Origin: Clostridiales bacterium | GTDB taxonomy: Bacteria; Bacillota; Clostridia; Oscillospirales; Oscillospiraceae | NCBI GenBank assembly: GCA_021203325.1 | Contig: JAJQBL010000110.1 | Coordinates: forward strand, 1-32,428 | DNA: 32,428 nt | Reading direction: 5' to 3' | In this document: one piece after another, positions 1 to 7,826 of the stretch | How the letters are laid out: every line of letters begins with the position of its first letter | Position numbering within the stretch: position 1 is the stretch's first letter | Notes under the pieces: model-generated | Told to the model about the DNA's origin: nothing | Database searches by the model: none | What the model saw: the letters and a program-made list of their open reading frames with translations, nothing else | Position numbers and translations under genes: made by a program

Positions 1-1
1 C

Positions 2-328
2 GGCTACAGCCCCTGCGAGCTGCACTCCATCAAGGGCGGCATGACCAACTGCCAGGCCGAGATGAAGAAGGCCGTGGCCTGCGGCTACTGGAACCTGTTC
101 CGCTTCAATCCCACCAACAAGGCTCAGGGCAAGAACCCCTTCACCCTGGACTCCAAGCCGCCGAAGGCAGAGGATTACAAGTCCTTCCTGCTGAACGAGG
201 CCCGTTACTCCGCCCTGACCCGGTCCTTCCCGGAGCGCGCCGAGAAGCTGTTCGCCAAGAGCGAGGAGACCGCCCTGGCCCGCTACGAGCATCTGAAGCG
301 TCTGGGCAAGCTGTACGAGGTGAACTAA
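2..328 (+). CDS. nifJ: Pyruvate:ferredoxin (flavodoxin) oxidoreductase, C-terminal fragment
   Basis: The reading frame is open from the window edge and encodes the last 108 residues; the start lies outside. PFOR converts pyruvate and CoA to acetyl-CoA and CO2 and passes electrons to ferredoxin, a central step in anaerobic fermenters. The fragment has the family's closing motifs: YSPC near the left edge, a GGM...Q..MKKAV stretch, YW.LFRFNP, then GKNPF.LDSK.PK, followed by a helical RY..L...FPE.AE.LF tail. These belong to the end of the TPP-binding domain and the C-terminal arm. A strong intrinsic terminator follows 46 bp downstream, so this is the last gene of its transcript. The family call is firm; the symbol is the usual name for single-chain PFOR. 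Confidence 0.9.
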   Translation, partial: GYSPCELHSIKGGMTNCQAEMKKAVACGYWNLFRFNPTNKAQGKNPFTLDSKPPKAEDYKSFLLNEARYSALTRSFPERAEKLFAKSEETALARYEHLKRLGKLYEVN

Positions 329-374
329 CCTCCGCAGCCGCTTAGCGGCAAGCACAAGTTAACTTCTCCAAAAA

Positions 375-417
375 CGGAGCAGGCAATGCCTTTGGCGTTG
401 CCTGCTCCGCATTTTTT
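375..417 (+). terminator. Intrinsic terminator after PFOR
   Basis: A perfect stem pairs 375-386 with 398-409, with further inner pairing of 388-390 with 394-396. It is followed at once by a six-T run (412-417). It ends the PFOR transcript. Confidence 0.93.
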
Positions 418-468
418 GGGCTATTCCTTAAAATTTTTTAAGATTTTATGAAATTTCCGGTTGGTTAA

Positions 469-497
469 TTGACGAACCACTGTTTTTTCGGTATACT
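469..497 (+). promoter_or_regulatory. Sigma-A-type promoter of the interrupted membrane-protein gene
   Basis: TTGACG (469-474), a 17-bp spacer and TATACT (492-497) form a near-consensus promoter in an AT-rich gap. The predicted start is near 504. The first transcribed bases would form a hairpin (GGAACCG 506-512 with CGGTTCC 531-537), a possible 5' stabiliser. The promoter is followed by a ribosome site and ATG at 567. Confidence 0.82.
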
Positions 498-566
498 AAA
501 AATAAGGAACCGTCGTATCCACATGGAGAGCGGTTCCGCATCAAGAGAGAAATGGAGTATGAAGTC

Positions 567-1238
567 ATGGAAAACCATCCCACAAACTACGGCACAGAAC
601 TAGGGAACCTCTGAACAAATGCACTTCGGCGCCTTGCGGTAAATTTGCGCCATAAATGCGTTGCAAAATCTTGAAATCCGTCAGGATTCCTGCGCTTTTG
701 CGCCTTTTTCTGACGCAAATTTCCTCGCAATCCGCTCTCGTCCATTTATTCAGAGGTTCCCTAGACGCCGCCCCGCGGAGGGGTTGGGAGCAGCCGCCCG
801 CTCCGCAACCCCCCTATGAAGTGGTTCAAGTTCATCATCTGGGTGCAGCTGTTCCTGGCGGCGCTGACCAATGCGGGTACCGGCATCGGCCTGCTCACCG
901 GCATGGCCTATGGAGACTATGTGTCGGACGTGTACGCCATGTTCCCCGTGCTGCGGCTACTGGACATTCTTGAGGGCCTGCTGTGCCTGGCCCTGGCTGC
1001 GGCGGCGATTTACATCCGTTTCCAGCTGTCCGGCTATCGCCAGAAGGGGCCAACCCTGTACCTCTACTTCCTGCTGGTCAGCATCGCCGTCTCCCTGGTC
1101 TATGTGCTCGTCGCCAGCCTGATTTTGGGCACCTTTGCCGGGGACCCCTCCTCCATTATCAGCCTTGCTGCGAATGTGGTGGTGGTCCTCCTGAACCTTA
1201 CCTATTTTGAGAAGCGGCGCTTCCTGTTCGTCAATTGA
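567..1238 (+). pseudogene. Small integral membrane protein, interrupted by an inverted-repeat element and a frameshift
   Basis: The likely original start is ATG 567, with GGAG at 554-557. Translation runs MENHPTNYGTEL and then hits a stop (612) inside an inserted palindromic element. Removing the element with one CTAG joins the frame to DAAPRRGWEQPPAPQPP, a proline-rich segment that would precede the membrane part. A second lesion follows: the six-C run at 809-814 puts the next segment one base out of frame, and five Cs would join QPP directly to MKWFKFIIW. From ATG 816 an intact 140-residue frame encodes about four hydrophobic helices (near residues 5-30, 40-65, 80-105 and 108-130) and a short basic tail. 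ATG 816 has no good ribosome site nearby, so the remnant may be poorly translated. No family was recognised. The C-run change could also be a sequencing error. Confidence 0.6.
600..764 (+). mobile_element. MITE-like palindromic element, about 165 bp, no coding capacity
   Basis: The ends are 22-bp inverted repeats (600-621 and 743-764) with one mismatch, starting CTAGGGAACCTCTGAA. A second pair lies inside: 634-649 against 714-730. Both outer ends carry CTAG, which may be a 4-bp target duplication. CTAG fits the YTAR target pattern known for the IS5 group of insertion sequences, but that link is inference. The element carries no gene and would need a transposase supplied elsewhere. It splits a small membrane-protein gene. 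A 12-bp match to its end occurs at 7450-7461. Confidence 0.75.
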
Positions 1239-1260
1239 AGAAGGCCCGCAGCGCCACAAA

Positions 1261-1294
1261 AACGCCGCCCCACGGTACTCCGTGGGGCGGCGTT
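1261..1294. terminator. Shared terminator between convergent genes
   Basis: A perfect 15-bp stem (1261-1275 with 1280-1294) has a 4-base loop. On the minus strand it is followed by TTTTTG, making a good terminator for the topoisomerase gene. On the plus strand the following sequence is only modestly T-rich. Confidence 0.88.
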
Positions 1295-1307
1295 GTCTGT
1301 TTCACAG

Positions 1308-3308
1308 TTAGGACAAATCCGCCAAATCCAGAAACTCATGTCCGTGGGCGGCGATATGCTCCTTTCGCCCGGCCAGGTTGTCCCCCAGCAGCAGGTCGAA
1401 CATCCGGGTGGTCGGCTCCACGTCCTCCGGCATGACCTTGATGAGCCGCCGGGTCTCCGGGTTCATGGTGGTGAGCCACATCATGTCCGGCTCGTTCTCA
1501 CCCAGGCCCTTGGAGCGCTGAATCGTGTACTTCTTCCCCTTCAATTCCCGTTCCAGAATGTCGTCCCGCTCCTTGTTGGAGTAGGCAAACCAGGTTTTGT
1601 CCTGGTAAGTGATCTCAAACAGGGGGGACTCGGCAATATACACATACCCCTCCTTGATGAGGGTCGGGGTCAGCCGGTACAGCATGGTCAGCAGCAGGGT
1701 GCGGATCTGGTAGCCGTCCACGTCGGCGTCGGTGCAGAGGATGATTTTGCTCCACCGCAGGTTGTCCAGGTCGAACTCGGCCAGGTCCTTGGCCCGCTGT
1801 TTGCCGCCGGTGAGCTCCACGCCGCAGCCCATGACCCGCAGCAGGTCGGTGATGATCTCGCTCTTGAAAATGCGGGCGTAGTCCGCCTTCAGGCAGTTCA
1901 GAATCTTGCCCCGGATGGGCATGATGCCCTGAAATTCGGAGTCCCGGCTCAGCTTACAGGCTCCCAGGGCGGAGTCGCCCTCCACGATATACAGCTCCCG
2001 GCGGGAGACGTCCTTGGTGCGGCAGTCCACAAACTTCTGCACCCGGTTGGAGATGTCCATGGTGCCGGACAGCTTCCTCTTGATGTTCAGCCGGGCCTTC
2101 TCCGCCGTCTCCCGGCTGCGCTTGTTCACCAGAATCTGCCCGGCCACCTTCTCCGCATCCATGGGGTTCTCGATGAGATAGACCTCCAGGCTGGAGCGGA
2201 GGAACTCCGTCATGGCCTCCTGAACGAAGCGGTTGTTGATGGCCTTCTTCGTCTGGTTCTCGTAGCTGGTCTGGGTGGAGAAGTTGTTGGAGACGAAGAT
2301 GATGCAGTCCTGAATGTCGTTCCAGGTGACCCTGGCCTCCCCCTTGTTGTACTTGCCCTGCTTTTTCAGGTAGCCGTCAAAGACGGAGACGAAGGCGGAG
2401 CGCATGGCCTTCTCCGGCGAGCCGCCATGCTCCAGCCAGGAGGAGTTATGGTAATGCTCCACCAGCTGCACCGCGTTGGAAAAGACGAAGGCAGCGCTGA
2501 GCTTCACCTTGTATTCCTTCTTGTCCTCCCGGTCCCTGCCCTTCCGCTCCGCCTGATAGAAGGCGGGGGTGGTCAGGGCGTTGTTCCCCGCCAGTTCGGT
2601 GACGTAGTCCACAATGCCGTTTTCGTAGCGGAAGTCGGTGATTTCAAACTTGCCCCCCACCTGGTTCCGCAGCCGGAAGGTGACCCCGGCGTTCACCACA
2701 GCCTGCCGTTTCAGCACGTCCTGATAGTAGGACAGTGGGATGTCAATGTCGGTGAACACGTCCAGGTCGGGGAGCCAGCGGAATTTGGAGCCGGTCTTGT
2801 GCCGGGGGGCGTCCTCCCAGTGGAGACCGCCGATGTTCTCCCCCTTCTCGAAGTGGAGGGTGTACTTCTTCTGGTCCCGGTAGATGGTGGCGTCAAAGTA
2901 GGCGCTGGCGTACTGGGTGGCGCAGCTGCCCAGGCCGTTGAGGCCCAGGGAGTACTCGTAGTTCTCGCCGCTGTCCTGGTCGTACTTGCCGCCGGCGTAT
3001 AGCTCGCAGAACACCAGCTCCCAGTTATAGCGGTTTTCGCTGCTGTTCCAGTCCACGGGGCAGCCCCGGCCAAAATCCTCCACCTCCACCGACTTGTCCT
3101 CGTAGCGGGTGACGATGATTAAATCTCCGTGGCCCTCCCTGGCCTCGTCGATGGCGTTGGACAGAATTTCAAACACCGCGTGCTGGCAGCCCTCCAGGGC
3201 GTCGGAACCGAAGATGACGCCGGGGCGCTTGCGCACCCGGTCGGCCCCCTTCAGGGCGGAGATGGATTCGTTGTTATAGGTTTGCTTCCCTTGCTTTCTC
3301 GCAGCCAT
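1308..3308 (-). CDS. Type IIA DNA topoisomerase subunit B-like protein (GyrB/ParE family)
   Basis: This 666-residue ATPase subunit belongs to a gyrase/topoisomerase IV-type enzyme, which changes DNA supercoiling or unlinks chromosomes by ATP-driven strand passage with an A subunit. In order it has a GHKL ATPase domain (E47...N51, DFGRG at 78-82, lid GLNGLG at 122-127), a transducer with a QTK-type loop (NQTKK), and a TOPRIM domain with EGDSA (near 443), DADVDG (near 526) and KGLGE (near 600). The lid differs from the usual GLHGVG. It has its own consensus promoter upstream and a terminator directly after the stop. The usual A-subunit partner is therefore not adjacent, so it may be a divergent paralogue rather than the main gyrB or parE. 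The ribosome site AGGAAG supports ATG 3308. Confidence 0.88.
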   Translation of the reverse strand: MAARKQGKQTYNNESISALKGADRVRKRPGVIFGSDALEGCQHAVFEILSNAIDEAREGHGDLIIVTRYEDKSVEVEDFGRGCPVDWNSSENRYNWELVFCELYAGGKYDQDSGENYEYSLGLNGLGSCATQYASAYFDATIYRDQKKYTLHFEKGENIGGLHWEDAPRHKTGSKFRWLPDLDVFTDIDIPLSYYQDVLKRQAVVNAGVTFRLRNQVGGKFEITDFRYENGIVDYVTELAGNNALTTPAFYQAERKGRDREDKKEYKVKLSAAFVFSNAVQLVEHYHNSSWLEHGGSPEKAMRSAFVSVFDGYLKKQGKYNKGEARVTWNDIQDCIIFVSNNFSTQTSYENQTKKAINNRFVQEAMTEFLRSSLEVYLIENPMDAEKVAGQILVNKRSRETAEKARLNIKRKLSGTMDISNRVQKFVDCRTKDVSRRELYIVEGDSALGACKLSRDSEFQGIMPIRGKILNCLKADYARIFKSEIITDLLRVMGCGVELTGGKQRAKDLAEFDLDNLRWSKIILCTDADVDGYQIRTLLLTMLYRLTPTLIKEGYVYIAESPLFEITYQDKTWFAYSNKERDDILERELKGKKYTIQRSKGLGENEPDMMWLTTMNPETRRLIKVMPEDVEPTTRMFDLLLGDNLAGRKEHIAAHGHEFLDLADLS

Positions 3309-3346
3309 AATTCAGCTTCCTTCATGTAATCAGATACCGCTTCTTT

Positions 3347-3375
3347 ATTTTATCGGAGTTTCCTTCGCCTGTCAA
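3347..3375 (-). promoter_or_regulatory. Promoter of the topoisomerase B-like gene
   Basis: On the minus strand TTGACA (3375-3370), a 17-bp spacer and TAAAAT (3352-3347) make a near-perfect sigma-A promoter. It lies about 40 bp upstream of the start codon. Confidence 0.88.
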
Positions 3376-3384
3376 GAAAACTTG

Positions 3385-3416
3385 AACCGCCGCAGGGGCA
3401 CTCCCCTGCGGCGGTT
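3385..3416 (-). terminator. Terminator after reverse rubrerythrin
   Basis: A perfect 14-bp stem (3385-3398 with 3403-3416) has a 4-base loop. On the minus strand it leads into CAAGTTTTCTTG. It sits just before the topoisomerase promoter and separates the two units. Confidence 0.82.
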
Positions 3417-3443
3417 TGGAATCGTCGATGAAATCCGGCCGGC

Positions 3444-3992
3444 TTACTTGAAGTAACGCTCCAGCAGGCCCTGGAAGGCGCGGCCGTGGCGGGCCTCGTC
3501 ACGGGCCATCTCATGGACGGTGTCGTGGATGGCGTCCAGGCCCAGCTCCTTGGCCTTCTTGGCCAGCTCCACCTTGCCGGCGGTGGCGCCGTTCTCAGCG
3601 TCCACCCGCATCTGCAGGTTCTTCTTGGTGGAGTCGGTCAGCACCTCGCCCAGCAGCTCGGCAAACTTGGCGGCGTGCTCGGCCTCCTCATAGGCGGCCT
3701 TCTCCCAGTACAGGCCGATCTCAGGATAGCCCTCACGGAATGCCACCCGGGACATGGCCAGATACATACCGACCTCGCTGCACTCGCCGTTGAAGTTCTC
3801 CCGCAGGCCCTCCTTGATTTCCTCCGGGGCGTCGGACGCCACGCCTACCACATGCTCGGCAGCCCAGCCCATTTCGCTCTCCTGCTTGGTGAACTTAGAA
3901 GCGGGGGCCTTGCAAATCGGGCAACGATACTCTGCGGGCAGGCTCTCGCCCTCATACACGTAACCGCACACCTGACATACAAACTTAGCCAT
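3444..3992 (-). CDS. Reverse rubrerythrin (N-terminal rubredoxin, C-terminal ferritin-like domain)
   Basis: This cytosolic non-haem iron protein reduces hydrogen peroxide (and, in clostridial homologues, oxygen) using NADH-derived electrons. It has 182 residues. A rubredoxin domain comes first, with its four iron-binding cysteines as C6-x2-C9 and C24-x2-C27. A four-helix ferritin-like domain follows, with diiron-type acidic and histidine residues ([25 protein letters not shown]). Rubredoxin before the ferritin-like domain is the reverse of classical rubrerythrin. ATG 3992 is chosen because GGAGGT lies 8 bases upstream; an open frame further upstream runs through the promoter and is not coding. 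It is monocistronic, with a strong promoter and a perfect palindrome at the expected transcription start, which suggests peroxide- or metal-responsive repression. Confidence 0.93.
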   Translation of the reverse strand: MAKFVCQVCGYVYEGESLPAEYRCPICKAPASKFTKQESEMGWAAEHVVGVASDAPEEIKEGLRENFNGECSEVGMYLAMSRVAFREGYPEIGLYWEKAAYEEAEHAAKFAELLGEVLTDSTKKNLQMRVDAENGATAGKVELAKKAKELGLDAIHDTVHEMARDEARHGRAFQGLLERYFK

Positions 3993-4023
3993 ACTAAAAT
4001 ACCTCCGTAAATTTTTGAAATTA

Positions 4024-4044
4024 AAATAGGAATAATTCCTATTT
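4024..4044. promoter_or_regulatory. Perfect 21-bp palindrome, probable repressor operator
   Basis: AAATAGGAAT, a central A, then ATTCCTATTT form an exact 10-1-10 inverted repeat. It covers the predicted transcription start of reverse rubrerythrin, just downstream of the -10 box. The core TAGGAAT-A-ATTCCTA has the 7-1-7 layout of Fur/PerR-family boxes. PerR control of reverse rubrerythrin is known in Clostridium acetobutylicum; the regulator here is inferred. Confidence 0.75.
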
Positions 4045-4046
4045 AG

Positions 4047-4076
4047 AGTATAGCAAACCAACCGCCGGTTTGTAAA
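4047..4076 (-). promoter_or_regulatory. Reverse rubrerythrin promoter
   Basis: On the minus strand TTTACA (4076-4071), an 18-bp spacer and TATACT (4052-4047). A-tracts directly upstream of the -35 box (about 4082-4110) resemble an UP element and suggest high output when derepressed. The spacer contains a smaller inverted repeat (CAAACC 4054-4059, GGTTTG 4067-4072). Confidence 0.82.
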
Positions 4077-4124
4077 GCCTAACTTTTTCTTTTTTCCTAC
4101 TTTTTTCCGGGCGGGGAGGAGGGT

Positions 4125-5087
4125 TCACTCCTCCCGCTGACGGCGGCGCTCCGCCAGGGCCTCCTCCAGCTCATGGAGCTGGGGGGAACCGTTTTTCAGT
4201 TCCAGGAAGAAGCCGGCATAGCTCAGGTTCCGGTAGGGCTCCACATACAGGTACACCACCGCCCCCCCGATCAGGGCCAGCAGGTTATAGACGTAGTAGT
4301 TGCCGCTGAGGAAGCTGACCCCATAGGAGACCGCCTCCGCCAGAAACAGCCAGCCGAAGAAGGACACGTCCAGCTTCAGCAGCTGCCACTTGTGCCCGCG
4401 GAGGATGGTGGGGCTGATGCAGTAGGCCTGCCAGGCGGACATATCCGGGCAGTCCAGCATCAGGTAGGCGGCGATTCGGAGCCGATACCACATATAGAGG
4501 GCCAGGGGAGCCAGCAGCCAGCCCCACAGGAACACCGTCCCCAGCACCAGCAGGGTCAGCAGGAGGATTTTCCCCGCCAGGTCCACCACCTGCAGCAGCA
4601 CCTCCGGCCCCACAAACTCCCCCTGGAGGCGGCGCAGGGACCAGCTCTTGAACCCGTAGTCCACCAGCACGCCGATGAGCAGGATCAGAATCAGCAGGAA
4701 GGTGGAAAACAGCCCCCAGCCGGAGGCCAGCCCCTCCCGCAGGGCGCTCCAGGCCCCGCTGAGTACCTGACCGTACAGGTTGACGATGGTCTCGTCAGAC
4801 AGCTGGGCCATCTGCTCCGACAGGTCGTAAAACCCGACATAAAGGGCGTCCAGGGCGTCCGACACAGGGTTAGACAGGAACAGGAAGTACAGCGTGGGCA
4901 GCCAGGAGGCCAGCAGCAGGTAGCAGAAGGTCACCACCGTGGTGTTCCTCCGGTCGGAGGCCATGACCCGGCGGGCGGTCTCCTTCAGCGTCCGGGGACG
5001 GAGCAGGTCGCGGTCCACGAAGGACTCCGGCGACCCCAGCTTCCGGGGGGAGCCCCCTTTATTGTTGTCAGGTGGGTTAAAATTCAT
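4125..5087 (-). CDS. DUF975 family membrane protein
   Basis: A 320-residue integral membrane protein of unknown function. A hydrophilic N-terminus of about 50 residues is followed by roughly six hydrophobic helices. The DUF975 signature is the segment ILRGHKWQLLKLDVSFFGW followed by two hydrophobic stretches and VEPYRNLSYAGFF, matching the family's GHK...LDLSF.GW...PY...A..F pattern. The tail is charged and probably cytosolic. ATG 5087 is preferred because AGAGGTGA lies 6 bases upstream and the promoter lies just beyond it. A hairpin (4114-4121 with 4128-4135) overlaps the stop codon but lacks a T-run, so transcripts may run on towards rubrerythrin. Confidence 0.8.
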   Translation of the reverse strand: MNFNPPDNNKGGSPRKLGSPESFVDRDLLRPRTLKETARRVMASDRRNTTVVTFCYLLLASWLPTLYFLFLSNPVSDALDALYVGFYDLSEQMAQLSDETIVNLYGQVLSGAWSALREGLASGWGLFSTFLLILILLIGVLVDYGFKSWSLRRLQGEFVGPEVLLQVVDLAGKILLLTLLVLGTVFLWGWLLAPLALYMWYRLRIAAYLMLDCPDMSAWQAYCISPTILRGHKWQLLKLDVSFFGWLFLAEAVSYGVSFLSGNYYVYNLLALIGGAVVYLYVEPYRNLSYAGFFLELKNGSPQLHELEEALAERRRQREE

Positions 5088-5157
5088 ACGGTTCACCTCT
5101 GAGATACGACAAATGGTTGGGTTCCAAATTCTGGCAGGACAGCCTGCGCGTATCCAT

Positions 5158-5186
5158 AGTATACCACATTTCCGGGAAGGGAACAA
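5158..5186 (-). promoter_or_regulatory. Promoter of the DUF975 gene
   Basis: On the minus strand TTGTTC (5186-5181), a 17-bp spacer and TATACT (5163-5158). It is back to back with the plus-strand promoter at 5234. It lies downstream of the longest possible upstream start codon and so excludes it. Confidence 0.75.
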
Positions 5187-5233
5187 GGCAAAGGACGTAT
5201 TTTGGGGAAAACGATTTGTAAACAAAGTCTCTC

Positions 5234-5262
5234 TTGCCTTTTTTCGGGAATGACAGTATAAT
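5234..5262 (+). promoter_or_regulatory. Promoter reading into the long prfC leader
   Basis: TTGCCT (5234-5239), a 17-bp spacer and a perfect TATAAT (5257-5262). The predicted start is near 5269. No other convincing promoter was seen before prfC, so this probably drives it through a ~570-nt leader. Confidence 0.68.
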
Positions 5263-5269
5263 GTATCGT

Positions 5270-5838
5270 GAAATTTTGTGTGCATGGAAGGGACGGTGAC
5301 AGGCGTATGAACGATTGCGGGTACCTTGCCCTCACGACGGGCCTGTCTGCCGGCAGCACGCCGCCATAGAGAAATGTTCTCAACTTAAAATGCAATCTAC
5401 CTTGGGTTGAAGGGAATAACGTAGCCGTACAGTCAGATTTCAGCGACCAAAGGACAACAAAATTGACGCCACGTTCCGCCCGCCTCCGGCATAGGGAGCG
5501 CAGCGGAAATGCCGCTTGACGGCGGGGCGGAACGGGCGGCAATCGTACCCAGCCGCCATCGGCGGCAGCTTTGGTGCGTGTCAAGTTCCATCGTCTGTTG
5601 CCGCATAGACCACCTGATTGAGAGACAAGGCGGAGCCGCCAGTGGGATACAGGGAGATTCTTAAGAGGGACGCACAGCGGCCCTCTTGAGCCGCCTTCTT
5701 TCCCCCATTTCTTGGCGGAGCAAGAAATGGGGCCCGCCGGGAGGGCAAAAGCCTTTTTCCTTTCTCATTCTTTGTCTAAGGAGCGACCACCCCAACTTTT
5801 ATTGAATCATACTACTTTCCCTTATTTTGGAGGTTTTT
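5270..5838 (+). promoter_or_regulatory. Long structured 5' leader / noncoding region before prfC
   Basis: This ~570-nt stretch contains no gene of normal size but is rich in hairpins. A 13-bp stem with one bulge pairs 5472-5484 with 5521-5534, with an inner hairpin 5502-5506/5512-5516. GCCGCC 5552-5557 pairs with GGCGGC 5561-5566. AAGGCGG 5627-5633 pairs with CCGCCTT 5691-5697 and encloses AAGAGGG 5663-5669/CCCTCTT 5681-5687. A perfect 12-bp hairpin pairs 5703-5714 with 5721-5732, and a T-rich run follows near 5751-5763. A possible 20-codon ORF lies at its 5' end. It may be an attenuator-type leader for prfC. Alternatively it may be a relic of an inserted element. No known riboswitch class was recognised. 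Confidence 0.45.
5307..5369 (+). CDS. Possible 20-codon leader peptide upstream of prfC
   Basis: ATG 5307 opens a short frame ending at TAG 5367, with residues MNDCGYLALT then TGLSAGSTPP. It starts about 40 nt after the predicted transcription start. A purine-rich GGAAGGGA lies 13 bases upstream, further than ideal, so translation is uncertain. It ends in two prolines before the stop, a context that tends to slow ribosomes. A regulatory leader peptide is plausible because prfC encodes a termination factor, but chance is not excluded. Confidence 0.3.
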   Translation: MNDCGYLALTTGLSAGSTPP

Positions 5839-7449
<1,611 letters not shown>

Positions 7450-7461
7450 GGAACCTCTGAA
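7450..7461 (+). repeat. Single copy of the MITE-like element end
   Basis: GGAACCTCTGAA directly after the prfC stop is identical to 12 bases of the terminal repeat of the element at 600-764. The opposite end is absent, so this may be a decayed or deleted element, or chance. Confidence 0.4.
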
Positions 7462-7518
7462 TATCGAACCCGGCAGCGGAGGGCTGTGAAAAAAGCCTCC
7501 CCGCTCCCATATCCGGGA

Positions 7519-7556
7519 AGGCTTCCGGCGTGCAAACGTGCGCCGGAAGCCTTTTT
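7519..7556 (+). terminator. Terminator after prfC
   Basis: A perfect 12-bp stem (7519-7530 with 7541-7552) has a 10-base loop and is followed by TTTTT. The rest of the gap up to about 7735 shows no further feature I can support. Confidence 0.92.
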
Positions 7557-7735
7557 GTCGTGCGTTTTTCGCCCCCGCCCTTCATCTGTAATAAAAATAC
7601 AAACAGCTATATTTCAATCATTCTATACGATTTGTACGCACCATCAAGCCCCATTCCCGGACAATCATCCACGGAAGCGAATCATTAGCAACGGGCTTTA
7701 TGCAAAAACTGAATAAAAGTCCGCCAAAGTCTTTA

Positions 7736-7765
7736 TTGAAACTCCAAAAATCGTTGTGCTATAAT
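7736..7765 (+). promoter_or_regulatory. Promoter of the peptide-transport operon
   Basis: TTGAAA (7736-7741), an 18-bp spacer and a perfect TATAAT (7760-7765). The early transcript has a small inverted repeat (GGACTT 7776-7781, AAGTCC 7794-7799) before the ribosome site AGGAG of the binding-protein gene. Confidence 0.85.
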
Positions 7766-7826
7766 TTCATCGTAAGGACTTGCAAGTTTTCAAAAGTCCA
7801 AAAAAAACGAAAAAGGAGAATACCGT

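Noticed and set aside
4114-4135. Hairpin at the DUF975 stop as an intrinsic terminator
   Set aside because: On the minus strand it is followed by an A-rich, not T-rich, stretch.
5088-5285. N-terminal extension of the DUF975 protein
   Set aside because: The extension spans the minus-strand promoter (5158-5186), and the ribosome site fits ATG 5087.
5093-5584. Minus-strand open frame of 163 codons upstream of DUF975
   Set aside because: No ribosome site at its start, it overlaps two divergent promoters, and it has no recognisable protein features; the region looks like a structured noncoding leader.
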